Assembly (NCBI RefSeq): GCF_002968285.2 | Contig: NZ_CP134400.1 | Span: 1,674,001-1,738,000 of the forward strand | From: Mycobacterium sp. ITM-2016-00318 | GTDB lineage: Bacteria > Actinomycetota > Actinomycetes > Mycobacteriales > Mycobacteriaceae | Length of the DNA: 64,000 bases | Direction of reading: 5' to 3' | Shown: in pieces, positions 53,214-61,149 of the stretch | Numbering within the stretch: position 1 is the stretch's first letter | Layout of the letters: the number at the start of each line of letters is the position of its first letter | The notes under the pieces: model-generated | The model's input: the letters and a program-made list of their open reading frames with translations, nothing else | Told to the model about the DNA's origin: nothing | Databases searched by the model: none | Position numbers and translations under genes: made by a program

Positions 53214-53645
53214 GTGACCGACGGCAACGCTCCAGCAATTACCGGGATCCACCATTTCTCCGTAACCGTCCGCGACATCGAAGCCAGCTTGGCCTGGTAT
53301 CAGCGGGTGTTCTGGGCAGAACACATCCCGATGCAATTTCCACACTACGAACGAGAGGACACCGGTTATGGCGTACTGCTCCTCGAGCCGCGCTCCGGCC
53401 TGGTGATCGGGCTTCACACGAACACCGGCAACGACGGCGCGCCGTTCGACGAGGCCAAGACCGGGCTGGACCACATCGGCTTGAATGTCGCGGGCCGCGA
53501 GCAGCTCGAGGCATGGACGGCGTGGCTCGACGAGCTCGGTGTCGAGCATTCCGGCATCAGGACCGGCGAGACGCCATTTCCCTTCGCGACAGTGGTTTTC
53601 CGCGATCCGGACAATATCCAGCTGGAGTTGTTCGCCGTCGTGTGA
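53214..53645 (+). CDS. VOC family protein
   Basis: 143 residues from GTG 53214 (VTDGNAPAITGIHHFSVTV). Glyoxalase-like module: IHHFSVTVRDIEASLAWYQR, then HIGLNVAGREQLEAWTAWL and DNIQLELFAVV at the end. The His of GIHHF, His of DHIGLN and the final Glu of LELF match the usual metal ligands, so this copy looks catalytically complete, unlike the VOC gene at 9987. It is divergent from the Ddn-like gene and convergent with the PTS gene. Confidence 0.82.
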   Translation: MTDGNAPAITGIHHFSVTVRDIEASLAWYQRVFWAEHIPMQFPHYEREDTGYGVLLLEPRSGLVIGLHTNTGNDGAPFDEAKTGLDHIGLNVAGREQLEAWTAWLDELGVEHSGIRTGETPFPFATVVFRDPDNIQLELFAVV

Positions 53646-53706
53646 CCCGCTCAGGCCATCGAGGGGTTGGGCCGCATGCACCCGTGACGGTGTGACGCTG
53701 TCGTTC

Positions 53707-55290
53707 CTAGAGAACGTCGTTGATGTCGTTCTTCAGCGCCTCGGCGTCCGTGCCGAACACCGCCTGAACGCTGTTGCCGATCTCGACGACGCCCGCCGCC
53801 CCGAGACCCTTCAAACGCGCCTGGTCCACCTTGTCCTTCTCGTGGACCTCGACGCGGAGCCGGGTGATGCAGGCGTCGACGTTGACGAGGTTGTCCCGGC
53901 CGCCGAACGCCGCGATCACCCTCTCGGCCTTGCTGTCGGTCGCCGCGGGTGCGGTGGCCGTAGCGGGGGCGGCGGCTTCTCCGCCCGGCGTGGCCGCGAT
54001 CGCCGATACGGCGCCCGCACCGAGGTTGGCTTCCTCTTCTGCCTCGAACTCGTCCTCGGGCTCACGGCCGGGGGTGCGCAGGTTCCACCTCGTGATCGCG
54101 AACCGGAACAGCAGGTAGTAGAGGACGAAGAAGACCACCCCCATTCCGATGAGCAGCGGGATGTTCTTGGCGGCGGGTGCCGTGCCGTACAAGAGCAGGT
54201 CGATGAGGCCCGCCGAGAACGAGAAGCCGAGGTGTATGTCGAGCAGGTAGGCGATCGCCAGCGACAGGCCCGTCAGCACAGCGTGGATGAGGTACAGCGG
54301 GAAGGCGACGAACATGAACGCAAACTCCAGCGGTTCGGTGATGCCGGTCACGAACGCCGTCAGCGCCGCCGCCGCGAGAATCCCAACCGCGAGCTTGCGC
54401 TGCCTCTTGTTCGCCACATGGATCATCGCCAGCGCGGCGGCCGGCAGCCCGAACATCAGAATCGGGTAGAAGCCCGAGGTCAGGATGCCTGCGGTGGGGT
54501 CGCCCGCGGCGAAGCGGGTCAGTTCACCGGTGACGGCCTCCCCGCCGGGCGGCTGATAGTCGCCGTAAAGAAACCAGATATAGGAGTTCGGGATGTGGTG
54601 CAGCCCGAGCGGGATCAGCATGCGGTTGGCGAAGCCGTACACGAATGCGCCGAGTGCGCCTGCGCCGCCGATGAACTCGCCGAGTGCCGTCAGGCCCGCG
54701 TCGAAGATCGGATAGAAGTAGCTCATGGCAAAGGCCAGGAACAGGCACACGAGCGAAACGATGATGGGCACGAATCGTCTGCCGCCGAAGAATCCGAGGT
54801 AAGAGGGCAGCTTTATGGTGTGGTAGCGGTCGAACAGCCACGCAGTCACAAGACCGACAACGATGCCGGCGAACACGCTGTAGTTGATCTGTGCCTGTTC
54901 CCCCGCCTTGTCCACCTCGCCTGCGAGCACGATCGGCGACATGGTCTTGAAGACCGCCTCGACCACCAGGTAGCCGACGACCGCGGCCAGTGCGGTCGAA
55001 CCGTCCGCCTTCCTCGCGAACCCGATCGCGACGCCGACGGCGAACAGCAGTGGAAGGTTCGAGAAGAGCGCGTCGCCCGCCGCGCTCATCGCCTTGAAGA
55101 AGGGCCCGATGACCGGGGCCTCGATCCTGCCCAGCAGGTCGGGTTGGCCCACGCGCAGGAGGATTCCTGCCGCGGGCAGCACCGCGATCGGGAGCATGAG
55201 GCTCTTGCCGAGCCGCTGCAACTGCGCGAACCCCGGGAAGTGCATACCCGACCTATGCTGAGCCGCTTGAGATTTCGCCGTGTCGCTCAT
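53707..55290 (-). CDS. nagE: PTS transporter subunit EIICB, N-acetylglucosamine type
   Basis: 527 residues. The EIIC domain (about 20-425) has eight or so helices with the substrate motifs ITEPLEFAFMFVAFPLY and GLHHIPNSYIWFLYG; the EIIB domain (about 453-527) carries the phosphocysteine Cys474 in NVDACITRLRV. Between them is an acidic, alanine-rich linker (EPEDEFEAEEEANLGAG). The EIIA gene starts divergently at 55407 and the GlcNAc catabolic genes follow it, so the sugar is most likely N-acetylglucosamine, giving GlcNAc-6-phosphate. General PTS proteins (EI, HPr) are not in the window. Confidence 0.9.
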   Translation of the reverse strand: MSDTAKSQAAQHRSGMHFPGFAQLQRLGKSLMLPIAVLPAAGILLRVGQPDLLGRIEAPVIGPFFKAMSAAGDALFSNLPLLFAVGVAIGFARKADGSTALAAVVGYLVVEAVFKTMSPIVLAGEVDKAGEQAQINYSVFAGIVVGLVTAWLFDRYHTIKLPSYLGFFGGRRFVPIIVSLVCLFLAFAMSYFYPIFDAGLTALGEFIGGAGALGAFVYGFANRMLIPLGLHHIPNSYIWFLYGDYQPPGGEAVTGELTRFAAGDPTAGILTSGFYPILMFGLPAAALAMIHVANKRQRKLAVGILAAAALTAFVTGITEPLEFAFMFVAFPLYLIHAVLTGLSLAIAYLLDIHLGFSFSAGLIDLLLYGTAPAAKNIPLLIGMGVVFFVLYYLLFRFAITRWNLRTPGREPEDEFEAEEEANLGAGAVSAIAATPGGEAAAPATATAPAATDSKAERVIAAFGGRDNLVNVDACITRLRVEVHEKDKVDQARLKGLGAAGVVEIGNSVQAVFGTDAEALKNDINDVL

Positions 55291-55406
55291 CGATCGGTCA
55301 CCCTTCTACTGCCGCAATGGCTCTGCCGCCGAAGCGCCAGCGGTAGCTTAGACGAGAACACCCGAAGTTGAGACCGTCTTGCCGGCACACTCGTATTGTT
55401 TGGGTG

Positions 55407-55877
55407 GTGAGCAAGACGCTGGTCCAAGCCCCGGTGGCGGGGCGCGCAGTTCGGCTAGAGGACGTGCCCGACCCGGTGTTCTCCCAGGGGATGGTGGGCT
55501 ACGGCGCGGCGGTCGACCCGCCACGCGGGCTGGTCGAGGCCGTCGCGCCGGTCAGCGGCAAGCTGCTGAGGCTGATGCCGCACGCCTACATCGTGATGAC
55601 CGCCGACAACGTCGGCATCCTGGTGCACCTGGGACTCGACACGGTCGCTCTGAAGGGGGAGGGCTTCACCGCTCACGCCGCTCAGGGCGACGACGTCACC
55701 GCCGGGCAGGTCATCATCACCTACGACGTCCCGGCAATCGAAGCCAAGGGACTCAATCCCATCGTCCCCGTCGTGGTCATGGATGAACGCGATTCCGGCA
55801 ACGTCGTGCCGTCCGATGCGGTCACCGCAGGGTCCGATATCGCTTCCGGCGCAGACCTTTTCCTCGCAGCCAAGTAA
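55407..55877 (+). CDS. crr: PTS EIIA component, glucose/GlcNAc type
   Basis: 156 residues from GTG 55407; a GTG at 55404 is also possible. A TATTGT box ends 7 bases before 55407, suiting a leaderless transcript. The EIIA-Glc fold shows APVAGRAVRLEDVPDPVFSQ, VEAVAPVSGKLLRLMPHAY, and phosphohistidine His74 in NVGILVHLGLDTVAL. It passes phosphate from HPr to the EIICB at 53707. Its stop shares a base with the nagB start (TAATG), so it heads the crr-nagB-nagA operon. Confidence 0.9.
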   Translation: MSKTLVQAPVAGRAVRLEDVPDPVFSQGMVGYGAAVDPPRGLVEAVAPVSGKLLRLMPHAYIVMTADNVGILVHLGLDTVALKGEGFTAHAAQGDDVTAGQVIITYDVPAIEAKGLNPIVPVVVMDERDSGNVVPSDAVTAGSDIASGADLFLAAK

Positions 55878-56662
55878 TGGAAGTCATCATCCTGGCCGAC
55901 GCCGAGGAAATCGGTGGCATCGCGGCCGACGCGATCGGCGCGCTGTTGGGCCGCAACCCCGCCGCCGTGCTTGGACTGGCCACCGGGTCGTCGCCGCTGG
56001 CGATCTACGACGAGCTGGCGGCGCGCTGCGAGGCAGGCACTATCTCGTTTCGGCAGGCCCGCGGTTTCACCCTCGACGAGTACGTGGGTCTACCCGCCGA
56101 CCATCCGCAGCGGTACCGGACCGTCATCGACGAGGTGTTCGCGTCCCGCGTCGATTTCGTTCCGGGGGCAGTGGAAGGCCCCGACGGCCTGGCGGCCGAC
56201 ATCCCGGCTGCGTGCGCGGCTTACGAGAGCGCGATCCAGGCGGCGGGCGGAGTCGATCTGCAGATCCTCGGAATCGGCACCGACGGGCACATCGGGTTCA
56301 ACGAACCGGGTTCCTCGCTGGCATCCCGTACCCGCATCAAGACTTTGACCAGGCAGACCCGCGTCGACAACGCCCGATTCTTCGACGGCGACCTCGACGC
56401 GGTGCCCACTCACTGTCTGACGCAGGGCCTCGGGACCATCATGGCGGCCAGGCACATCATCCTGGTGGCCACCGGCCGCAGTAAGGCCGAGGCCGTGCAC
56501 CAACTCGTTGAGGGCCCGGTGAGCGCGTTGTGGCCGGCGACGGTGCTGCAGCACCATCCGCACGTCACCGTCCTGCTCGACGACGCCGCCGCGCGACGGC
56601 TTCAGCTCGTCGACTACTACCGCGAGACGTACCGCTCGAAGCCGAAATGGCAGGGCATCTGA
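55877..56662 (+). CDS. nagB: Glucosamine-6-phosphate deaminase
   Basis: 261 residues, the usual NagB length. It converts glucosamine-6-phosphate to fructose-6-phosphate and ammonia. Motifs: VLGLATGSSPLAIYDEL for the phosphate site, FTLDEYVGLPADHPQRY with the catalytic Asp, and LGIGTDGHIGFNEPGSS with the His-Glu pair that opens the ring. The C-terminus with VSALWPATVLQHH is also conserved. It overlaps crr and is followed 10 bases later by nagA. Confidence 0.96.
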   Translation: MEVIILADAEEIGGIAADAIGALLGRNPAAVLGLATGSSPLAIYDELAARCEAGTISFRQARGFTLDEYVGLPADHPQRYRTVIDEVFASRVDFVPGAVEGPDGLAADIPAACAAYESAIQAAGGVDLQILGIGTDGHIGFNEPGSSLASRTRIKTLTRQTRVDNARFFDGDLDAVPTHCLTQGLGTIMAARHIILVATGRSKAEAVHQLVEGPVSALWPATVLQHHPHVTVLLDDAAARRLQLVDYYRETYRSKPKWQGI

Positions 56663-56672
56663 GCCCGCCGCC

Positions 56673-57809
56673 ATGCTGATCACCGCAGATGCGCTGCTGA
56701 CAGGCCGAGAATTGCTGGCACCCGCATGGATTGAGGTTGCCGACGGTTTGGTTACCGCGGTCGGGGCGGGACCTACACCGCGGCCGGCGGATCGCAATCT
56801 TGGTGCGGTGACGGTGGCGCCGGGTTTCGTCGACACGCATCTGCACGGCGGGGGAGGAGCGAACTTCTCCACGGCCGACCACACCGAAACGGCTACCGCT
56901 GCCGCATTTCACCGCAGACACGGCACCACCACCATGGTCGCGTCGCTGGTCACCGCGGGTCCCGCGGATCTGCTGCGCCAGGTCACGGCTTTGGCCGACG
57001 ACGTCCGCTCCGGGGTGATCGACGGGATTCACCTGGAAGGCCCGTGGCTGTCCACGCTGCGGTGCGGGGCCCATCAGCCGTCCCTGATGCGGGATCCCGA
57101 TCCCGGCGAGATCGACCGCGTCCTCGAGGCAGGCGGCGGAGCGATCCGGATGGTCACCATCGCACCGGAACGCGAGGGTGCACTGGCTGCGATTCGACAG
57201 ATTGTCGATGCGGGAGTGGTTGCTGCCGTGGGGCATACCGAGGCGACCTACGAACAGACCAGAACGGCCATCGACGCCGGTGCGACGGTCGGCACGCATC
57301 TGTTCAACGCCATGCGGCCGATCAACACCCGGGAACCCGGTCCGGTCATCGCGTTGCTCGAAGACCCGAGGGTGACAGTGGAGTTGATCACCGACGGCGT
57401 CCATGTCGATCCCGCGCTGTACCGGCATGTCGTGCGTAGCGTCGGGCCGGATCGCGTTTCCTTGGTGACCGATGCGATGGCGGCGGCAGGGATGTCCGAC
57501 GGTCGGTACTGGCTCGGACCGCTGGCTGTGGACGTCGTCGGAGGGGTGGCCCGCGTCGCGGACAGCCAGACCATCGCGGGCAGCACCGCGACGATGGATC
57601 ACCAGTTCCGGTTCGCGGTGCAGCACAGTGGATTGCCGCGTGATGAGGCGCTGATGGCCGCGATGCGGCAGTCGTCGAGCAATCCCGCTCGCGCGCTGGG
57701 GTTACCGGGCGGAGAGCTCGCCGCCGGTACGCCAGCCGACTTGGTGGTACTGGACGCCGATCTCGCGGTGTCGGCCGTCATGCGTCGCGGGTCGTGGGTC
57801 ACCCATTAG
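56673..57809 (+). CDS. nagA: N-acetylglucosamine-6-phosphate deacetylase
   Basis: 378 residues. It removes acetate from GlcNAc-6-phosphate, feeding NagB. Metal motifs: FVDTHLHGGGGANF, HLEGPW (Glu122), VGHTEATYEQTRT, and THLFNAMRPIN; catalytic Asp in LVTDAMAAAG. Cys131 lies in TLRCGAHQPS, the flexible-loop cysteine described in mycobacterial NagA enzymes. The start ATG (MLITADALLTGRELLAP) is 10 bases after nagB. Its TAG stop overlaps the first base of the 53-bp palindromic repeat. Confidence 0.95.
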   Translation: MLITADALLTGRELLAPAWIEVADGLVTAVGAGPTPRPADRNLGAVTVAPGFVDTHLHGGGGANFSTADHTETATAAAFHRRHGTTTMVASLVTAGPADLLRQVTALADDVRSGVIDGIHLEGPWLSTLRCGAHQPSLMRDPDPGEIDRVLEAGGGAIRMVTIAPEREGALAAIRQIVDAGVVAAVGHTEATYEQTRTAIDAGATVGTHLFNAMRPINTREPGPVIALLEDPRVTVELITDGVHVDPALYRHVVRSVGPDRVSLVTDAMAAAGMSDGRYWLGPLAVDVVGGVARVADSQTIAGSTATMDHQFRFAVQHSGLPRDEALMAAMRQSSSNPARALGLPGGELAAGTPADLVVLDADLAVSAVMRRGSWVTH

Positions 57810-57861
57810 CGATTTCGGCGCGCTTACCGACGCTGAGCGTGGATTTCCGCGCCGAATTCGC
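57809..57861. repeat. 53-bp palindromic repeat, copy 1
   Basis: Arms GCGATTTCGGCGCG (57809-57822) and CGCGCCGAATTCGC (57848-57861) pair with one mismatch around a 25-base centre containing CGCTGAGCGTG. It begins on the last base of the nagA stop codon and lies over the expected N-terminal coding region of the DUF998 gene. It matches copy 2 (58410) at 41 of 53 positions, same length and orientation. Confidence 0.85.
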
Positions 57862-57897
57862 GTAGCCGCCGCATGGATATGGCTGGCGGGTGCGGCG

Positions 57898-58428
57898 GTG
57901 TACCTCGTGTGCGAGGCGGTCGCCGCTGCGGGATACCCCGGCTACAGCTATATCGACGACTACATCAGCGACCTCGGCGTGTACGCGATCATGAACATCG
58001 GGTTCACCATGCACGGCGCACTGTTCCTGCTCGGCGCCATCGTCGTATCGCGTGCCTGTCGAGACATCGGTGCGGCCGGTTGGGGTTTCGTGCTTGCCGC
58101 GGCGGCGAATGCGATCGGCAACGCGCTCGTCGGCGCCTTCAGGAGTGGTGACCACTGGCATGTGCTCGGCGCAGGACTGGCGATCGTCGGCGGCAATGTC
58201 GCGGTTGTCATCGCCGGTATCGGCAGTCGCGAGGCATCACGTCGGTACAGCAGCGCAAGCATCGTCATCGGAGCCGTTGGCCTTGCGTGTCTCACGGCAC
58301 TGATCATCGACGGCGCCAGCGGTTCACGGCTCATACCCGTCGGCGTCCTCGAGCGCGGATCCGTCTACTCGATCGTCGTCTGGGAGCTCATGACGGGCGT
58401 CGTGCTCTTGCGATTTCGGCGCGTTTAG
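57898..58428 (+). CDS. DUF998 family membrane protein
   Basis: 176 residues from GTG 57898, but the start is uncertain. The DUF998 core (YSYIDDYISDLGVYAIMNIG, then FTMHGALFLLGAIVV and GGNVAVVIAGIG) has five or six helices. The first helix (AAAWIWLAGAAVYLVCEAV) extends upstream of GTG 57898 in the same frame, and the frame is open through palindromic copy 1 back to 57805 with no ATG, GTG or TTG. Either the helix is truncated or a rare start (ATT 57805) is used. The C-terminus (LLRFRRV) is encoded inside copy 2. Function is unknown. Confidence 0.7.
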   Translation: MYLVCEAVAAAGYPGYSYIDDYISDLGVYAIMNIGFTMHGALFLLGAIVVSRACRDIGAAGWGFVLAAAANAIGNALVGAFRSGDHWHVLGAGLAIVGGNVAVVIAGIGSREASRRYSSASIVIGAVGLACLTALIIDGASGSRLIPVGVLERGSVYSIVVWELMTGVVLLRFRRV

Positions 58429-58462
58429 TACCGCTGAGCGTGACCAAGCGCGCCGAAATCGC
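58410..58462. repeat. 53-bp palindromic repeat, copy 2
   Basis: Arms GCGATTTCGGCGCG (58410-58423) and CGCGCCGAAATCGC (58449-58462) are perfectly complementary around a 25-base centre sharing CGCTGAGCGTG with copy 1. It covers the DUF998 stop and ends on the last base of the convergent LysR stop codon, a position suited to a bidirectional terminator. Confidence 0.88.
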
Positions 58463-59379
58463 TAAGCGCGGGCGATGTTCTCGACGATGATCTCGCAGGC
58501 CGCCTCGTAGAAAGCGCTGATGAGGGTCGAGAAGGACAGCTCGAACGGGTAGATCATGTGCACTTCGAGCGGTTCGAGCTGCCACTCGGGCAGGACCGGC
58601 ACGATGCTGCCCACGCGCAGTTCCTCGGTGCAGATGATCTGCGTCGGCATCGTCCCGATGCCAAGCCCCTGCAGGATGTACTGCTTGCACACCTGAAAGT
58701 TGTTGGCGCGGGCGCGAACCTGTGGGGACAGCTCATGTAATCGTTTGTTCTTCGAGAGGGTGAGCTTGCGCGGGCCCGCGAAGCCGAAGTCGATGAACGG
58801 CACGGTGTCCAACTGCGCGGGGGCGATGACTGGTTCCGGCAGACTTCGCACGAAGTCCGGCGACGCGCACAGGAACAGTTCCAGGTCGAAGACCTTCCTG
58901 GCGATGAGTGTCGAATCCTGTAGCGGCCCCGTCCCGAACACCACATCGAACCCGTCCCTGATCGGGTCGACCATGTTGTCCACCAGCCGGATGTCCAGCC
59001 GTGAGTTGGGATGGCGCGCCAGGAACGTGGCGCCGACTCTCGACGCGTAGTCGATGCCGACGAACACCGGTATCGCGACCCTCAGCTCGCCCTGCGGCTC
59101 CTGCCTGCTGCCCTCGACCAGGGCGCGAACGCCGTTGGCCTCGGCCAGGATGTTCACGGAATGCGCGTAGATCTTCTCGCCGAGGTCGGTGACGGTCAGC
59201 TGGTGGGTGTTCTTGCGCAACAGCTTGATGCCGAGGTCGGATTCGAGCTTGGTCAGCTTGCGGCTCACAGTCGACTTCGGCATGCCGAGCAGTGTGGCCG
59301 CCTTCGACAGGCTCCGGCATTCGACGACCTTGCCGAATACCAGCAGGGCGTCGAGGTCGAACGGCGGGTTCTGTTCCAT
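58462..59379 (-). CDS. LysR family regulator of the Rieske operon
   Basis: 305 residues, beginning MEQNPPFDLDALLVFGKV. The winged helix-turn-helix is LSKAATLLGMPKSTVSRKL; the effector domain follows (GELRVAIPVFVGIDYASRVG). It is divergent from the Rieske oxygenase operon across 170 bases, which hold two palindromes, and most likely activates that operon when its substrate is present. Its C-terminus (EIIVENIARA) ends at the palindromic repeat copy 2. Confidence 0.9.
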   Translation of the reverse strand: MEQNPPFDLDALLVFGKVVECRSLSKAATLLGMPKSTVSRKLTKLESDLGIKLLRKNTHQLTVTDLGEKIYAHSVNILAEANGVRALVEGSRQEPQGELRVAIPVFVGIDYASRVGATFLARHPNSRLDIRLVDNMVDPIRDGFDVVFGTGPLQDSTLIARKVFDLELFLCASPDFVRSLPEPVIAPAQLDTVPFIDFGFAGPRKLTLSKNKRLHELSPQVRARANNFQVCKQYILQGLGIGTMPTQIICTEELRVGSIVPVLPEWQLEPLEVHMIYPFELSFSTLISAFYEAACEIIVENIARA

Positions 59380-59433
59380 GAGCTCCTCCTACTCGATCCT
59401 GCGGTGAGATCGCAACTTCGACGCAGACGACGA

Positions 59434-59489
59434 TCTGCTAGCAGACTCGATGCGGAAGGCGTCGTTCCAAATATGCAACAGGGTGTTGC
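59434..59489. promoter_or_regulatory. Two dyads in the LysR/Rieske divergent promoter
   Basis: TCTGCTAGCAGA (59434-59445) is a perfect 12-base palindrome. GCAACA (59475-59480), GGG, TGTTGC (59484-59489) forms a second dyad 41 bases further. Two sites at this spacing between divergent genes suit LysR recognition and activation sites. The Rieske gene's AAGGAGG ribosome site lies at about 59537-59543. Confidence 0.55.
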
Positions 59490-59549
59490 GCCCATGTATC
59501 TGTTTTCGCAATTTCCGCGAATGTAGTTTTCGGCAAGGAGGTAAGCCTC

Positions 59550-60824
59550 ATGAGTCACAACAGCCTGGTGACCAAACCCGAAAGCGGACACTGGACCGAC
59601 GCCTACCCGGAGTTGGGCCGCGGGCCGGTCTCGCTCGAGGACTGTGTCTCGACGGAGTTCTACGAGAAGGAACGCGAGCACGTCTTCCGCAAGACCTGGC
59701 TCTACATGGGCCGGGTCGAACAGGTTCCCAAGTCGGGCAGCTACTTCACCCGCGAACTGCGGTTCCTCAACACTTCGATCATCATCGTGCGCGGCAAGGA
59801 CGACGTGATCCGCGCGATGCACAACATCTGCCCGCACCGCGGAAACAAGTTGCTGTGGGAGGACGATCCCTTCAAGGAGGTGTCGGGTCGCGCGCCGCTG
59901 CTGTACTGCCGCTTCCACGGCTGGCGCTACAAGCTGGACGGCTCACTGCACTCGGCGACCCGCAAGGATCTGCTTCTCGACTTCGACGCCGACAGTTGCC
60001 GGGTGCCTGCCGTGCAATGTGAAGTGTGGGAAGGCTTCATCTTCGTCAACCTCAACCCGCACAACACCGAGCCTTTGTCGTCGTTCGTCGGTGAGCTGGC
60101 GCACGACATCGAGGGCTATCCGTTCCACGGGCCGCACCAGGTGTACCGATTCAAGGCCGAACTGCAGTGCAACTGGAAGATCTTCCTCGACGGTTTTGCC
60201 GAGAGCTACCACGGTCCATACCTGCACGCGTCGTCATTCGGTGCTCTGACCGCGGAGGCCAGAGAGGCCTTCGACCAACCCAACCCGTTCACCGACGCGC
60301 TGGCCTACCAGCTCAAGGGCCCGCACCGGATGTTCTCGTTCTCCGGTGAACCGTCGCAGAAGACGCCGTACTCCAAGCCCATCGAGTGCGTTTTCGAGGC
60401 CAGCGCGGCGGGTCCGTGGAACAAGAAGATCGATCGCGGGCCGATGCCGCCGGGTATCAATCCCACCGGGTCGGAGAAATACGGCTTCGACTCCTATCAG
60501 TTCTTCCCGAACTTCGTGCTGATCTTCGGCGCGTCCGGGTTCACCGTTCACACGCACTGGCCCACCGGTCCGCATTCGCACATCTTCGAGACGGAGGCGT
60601 ACTACCAACCGCCCACCACTCACAAGGAGCGGCTGGGCCAGGAGCTGACGATGACGTTCCTCAACGACATCATCCTCGAGGACGCCAGCCCCTCGGAGGG
60701 CTTGCAGGCCATGCTGAACAGCGGCGCCCTCACACACTTCACGATGAACGACGAGGAGATCCTGCTGCGTCATCTGCACAAGACCGTCGCGGACTACGTC
60801 GAAGCAGGGGAGGCGGCACGATGA
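59550..60824 (+). CDS. Rieske non-heme iron oxygenase, catalytic (alpha) subunit
   Basis: 424 residues, with AAGGAGG upstream. The Rieske domain has CPHRG in MHNICPHRGNKLLW and CRFHGWRYKLDGS, about 25 residues apart. The catalytic iron site is NWKIFLDGFAESYHGPYLHA (two His), with a third Asp in NDIILEDASPS. It dihydroxylates or monooxygenates an aromatic or cyclic substrate using electrons from a separate reductase; none is in the window. The C-terminus ends YVEAGEAAR. The small gene downstream overlaps by 4 bases. Confidence 0.92.
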   Translation: MSHNSLVTKPESGHWTDAYPELGRGPVSLEDCVSTEFYEKEREHVFRKTWLYMGRVEQVPKSGSYFTRELRFLNTSIIIVRGKDDVIRAMHNICPHRGNKLLWEDDPFKEVSGRAPLLYCRFHGWRYKLDGSLHSATRKDLLLDFDADSCRVPAVQCEVWEGFIFVNLNPHNTEPLSSFVGELAHDIEGYPFHGPHQVYRFKAELQCNWKIFLDGFAESYHGPYLHASSFGALTAEAREAFDQPNPFTDALAYQLKGPHRMFSFSGEPSQKTPYSKPIECVFEASAAGPWNKKIDRGPMPPGINPTGSEKYGFDSYQFFPNFVLIFGASGFTVHTHWPTGPHSHIFETEAYYQPPTTHKERLGQELTMTFLNDIILEDASPSEGLQAMLNSGALTHFTMNDEEILLRHLHKTVADYVEAGEAAR

Positions 60825-61144
60825 ACACGCTACTGCCGCCGGGGTTCTCGCAGCTGGACCACCTCGTCGAGGAATGGGCCATCGAGGACGGACACGAGCG
60901 CTACGTGAAGCGCGTCAACAGCTCGATGGAGGAGATCAAGGCCTTCTACGACGAGGTGTTCCCGTTCGCCGAGGAAGCCGTCGCATACATCGACAAGTTC
61001 GACTACGCCGAACCGCTTCCCGACGACGTGGCGAACCTCCGTAATCTGCTCTACTCGTTGATCACCGTCTCACTCGCGGTGGAGCTTTGGAAGCAGCCGC
61101 GAGTGAAGCACTCCGCCAGCACCATTCTCACGAGAGTGAGCTGA
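60821..61144 (+). CDS. Small partner-like protein of the Rieske operon
   Basis: 107 residues starting MNTLLPPGFSQLDHLVEEWA. It overlaps the oxygenase stop by 4 bases and ends 5 bases before the TauD gene, so it is translationally coupled into the operon. The sequence is largely helical and acidic (ERYVKRVNSSMEEIKAFYDE, then FPFAEEAVAYIDKFDYAEPL). It does not resemble the SnoaL-fold beta subunits of ring-hydroxylating dioxygenases. I do not recognise a family; an accessory or substrate-channel role is possible. Confidence 0.7.
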   Translation: MNTLLPPGFSQLDHLVEEWAIEDGHERYVKRVNSSMEEIKAFYDEVFPFAEEAVAYIDKFDYAEPLPDDVANLRNLLYSLITVSLAVELWKQPRVKHSASTILTRVS

Positions 61145-61149
61145 CGACC

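Noticed and set aside
53646..53706. Possible bidirectional terminator between the VOC gene and nagE
   Set aside because: No stable inverted repeat or T-run could be drawn.
53485..55371. Long plus-strand open frame opposite the PTS EIICB gene
   Set aside because: Same antisense artefact; no domain pattern, while the minus strand gives a complete PTS protein.
55291..55406. Possible DasR-like operator between nagE and crr
   Set aside because: Only one degenerate half-site is visible; no palindrome matching the known consensus.
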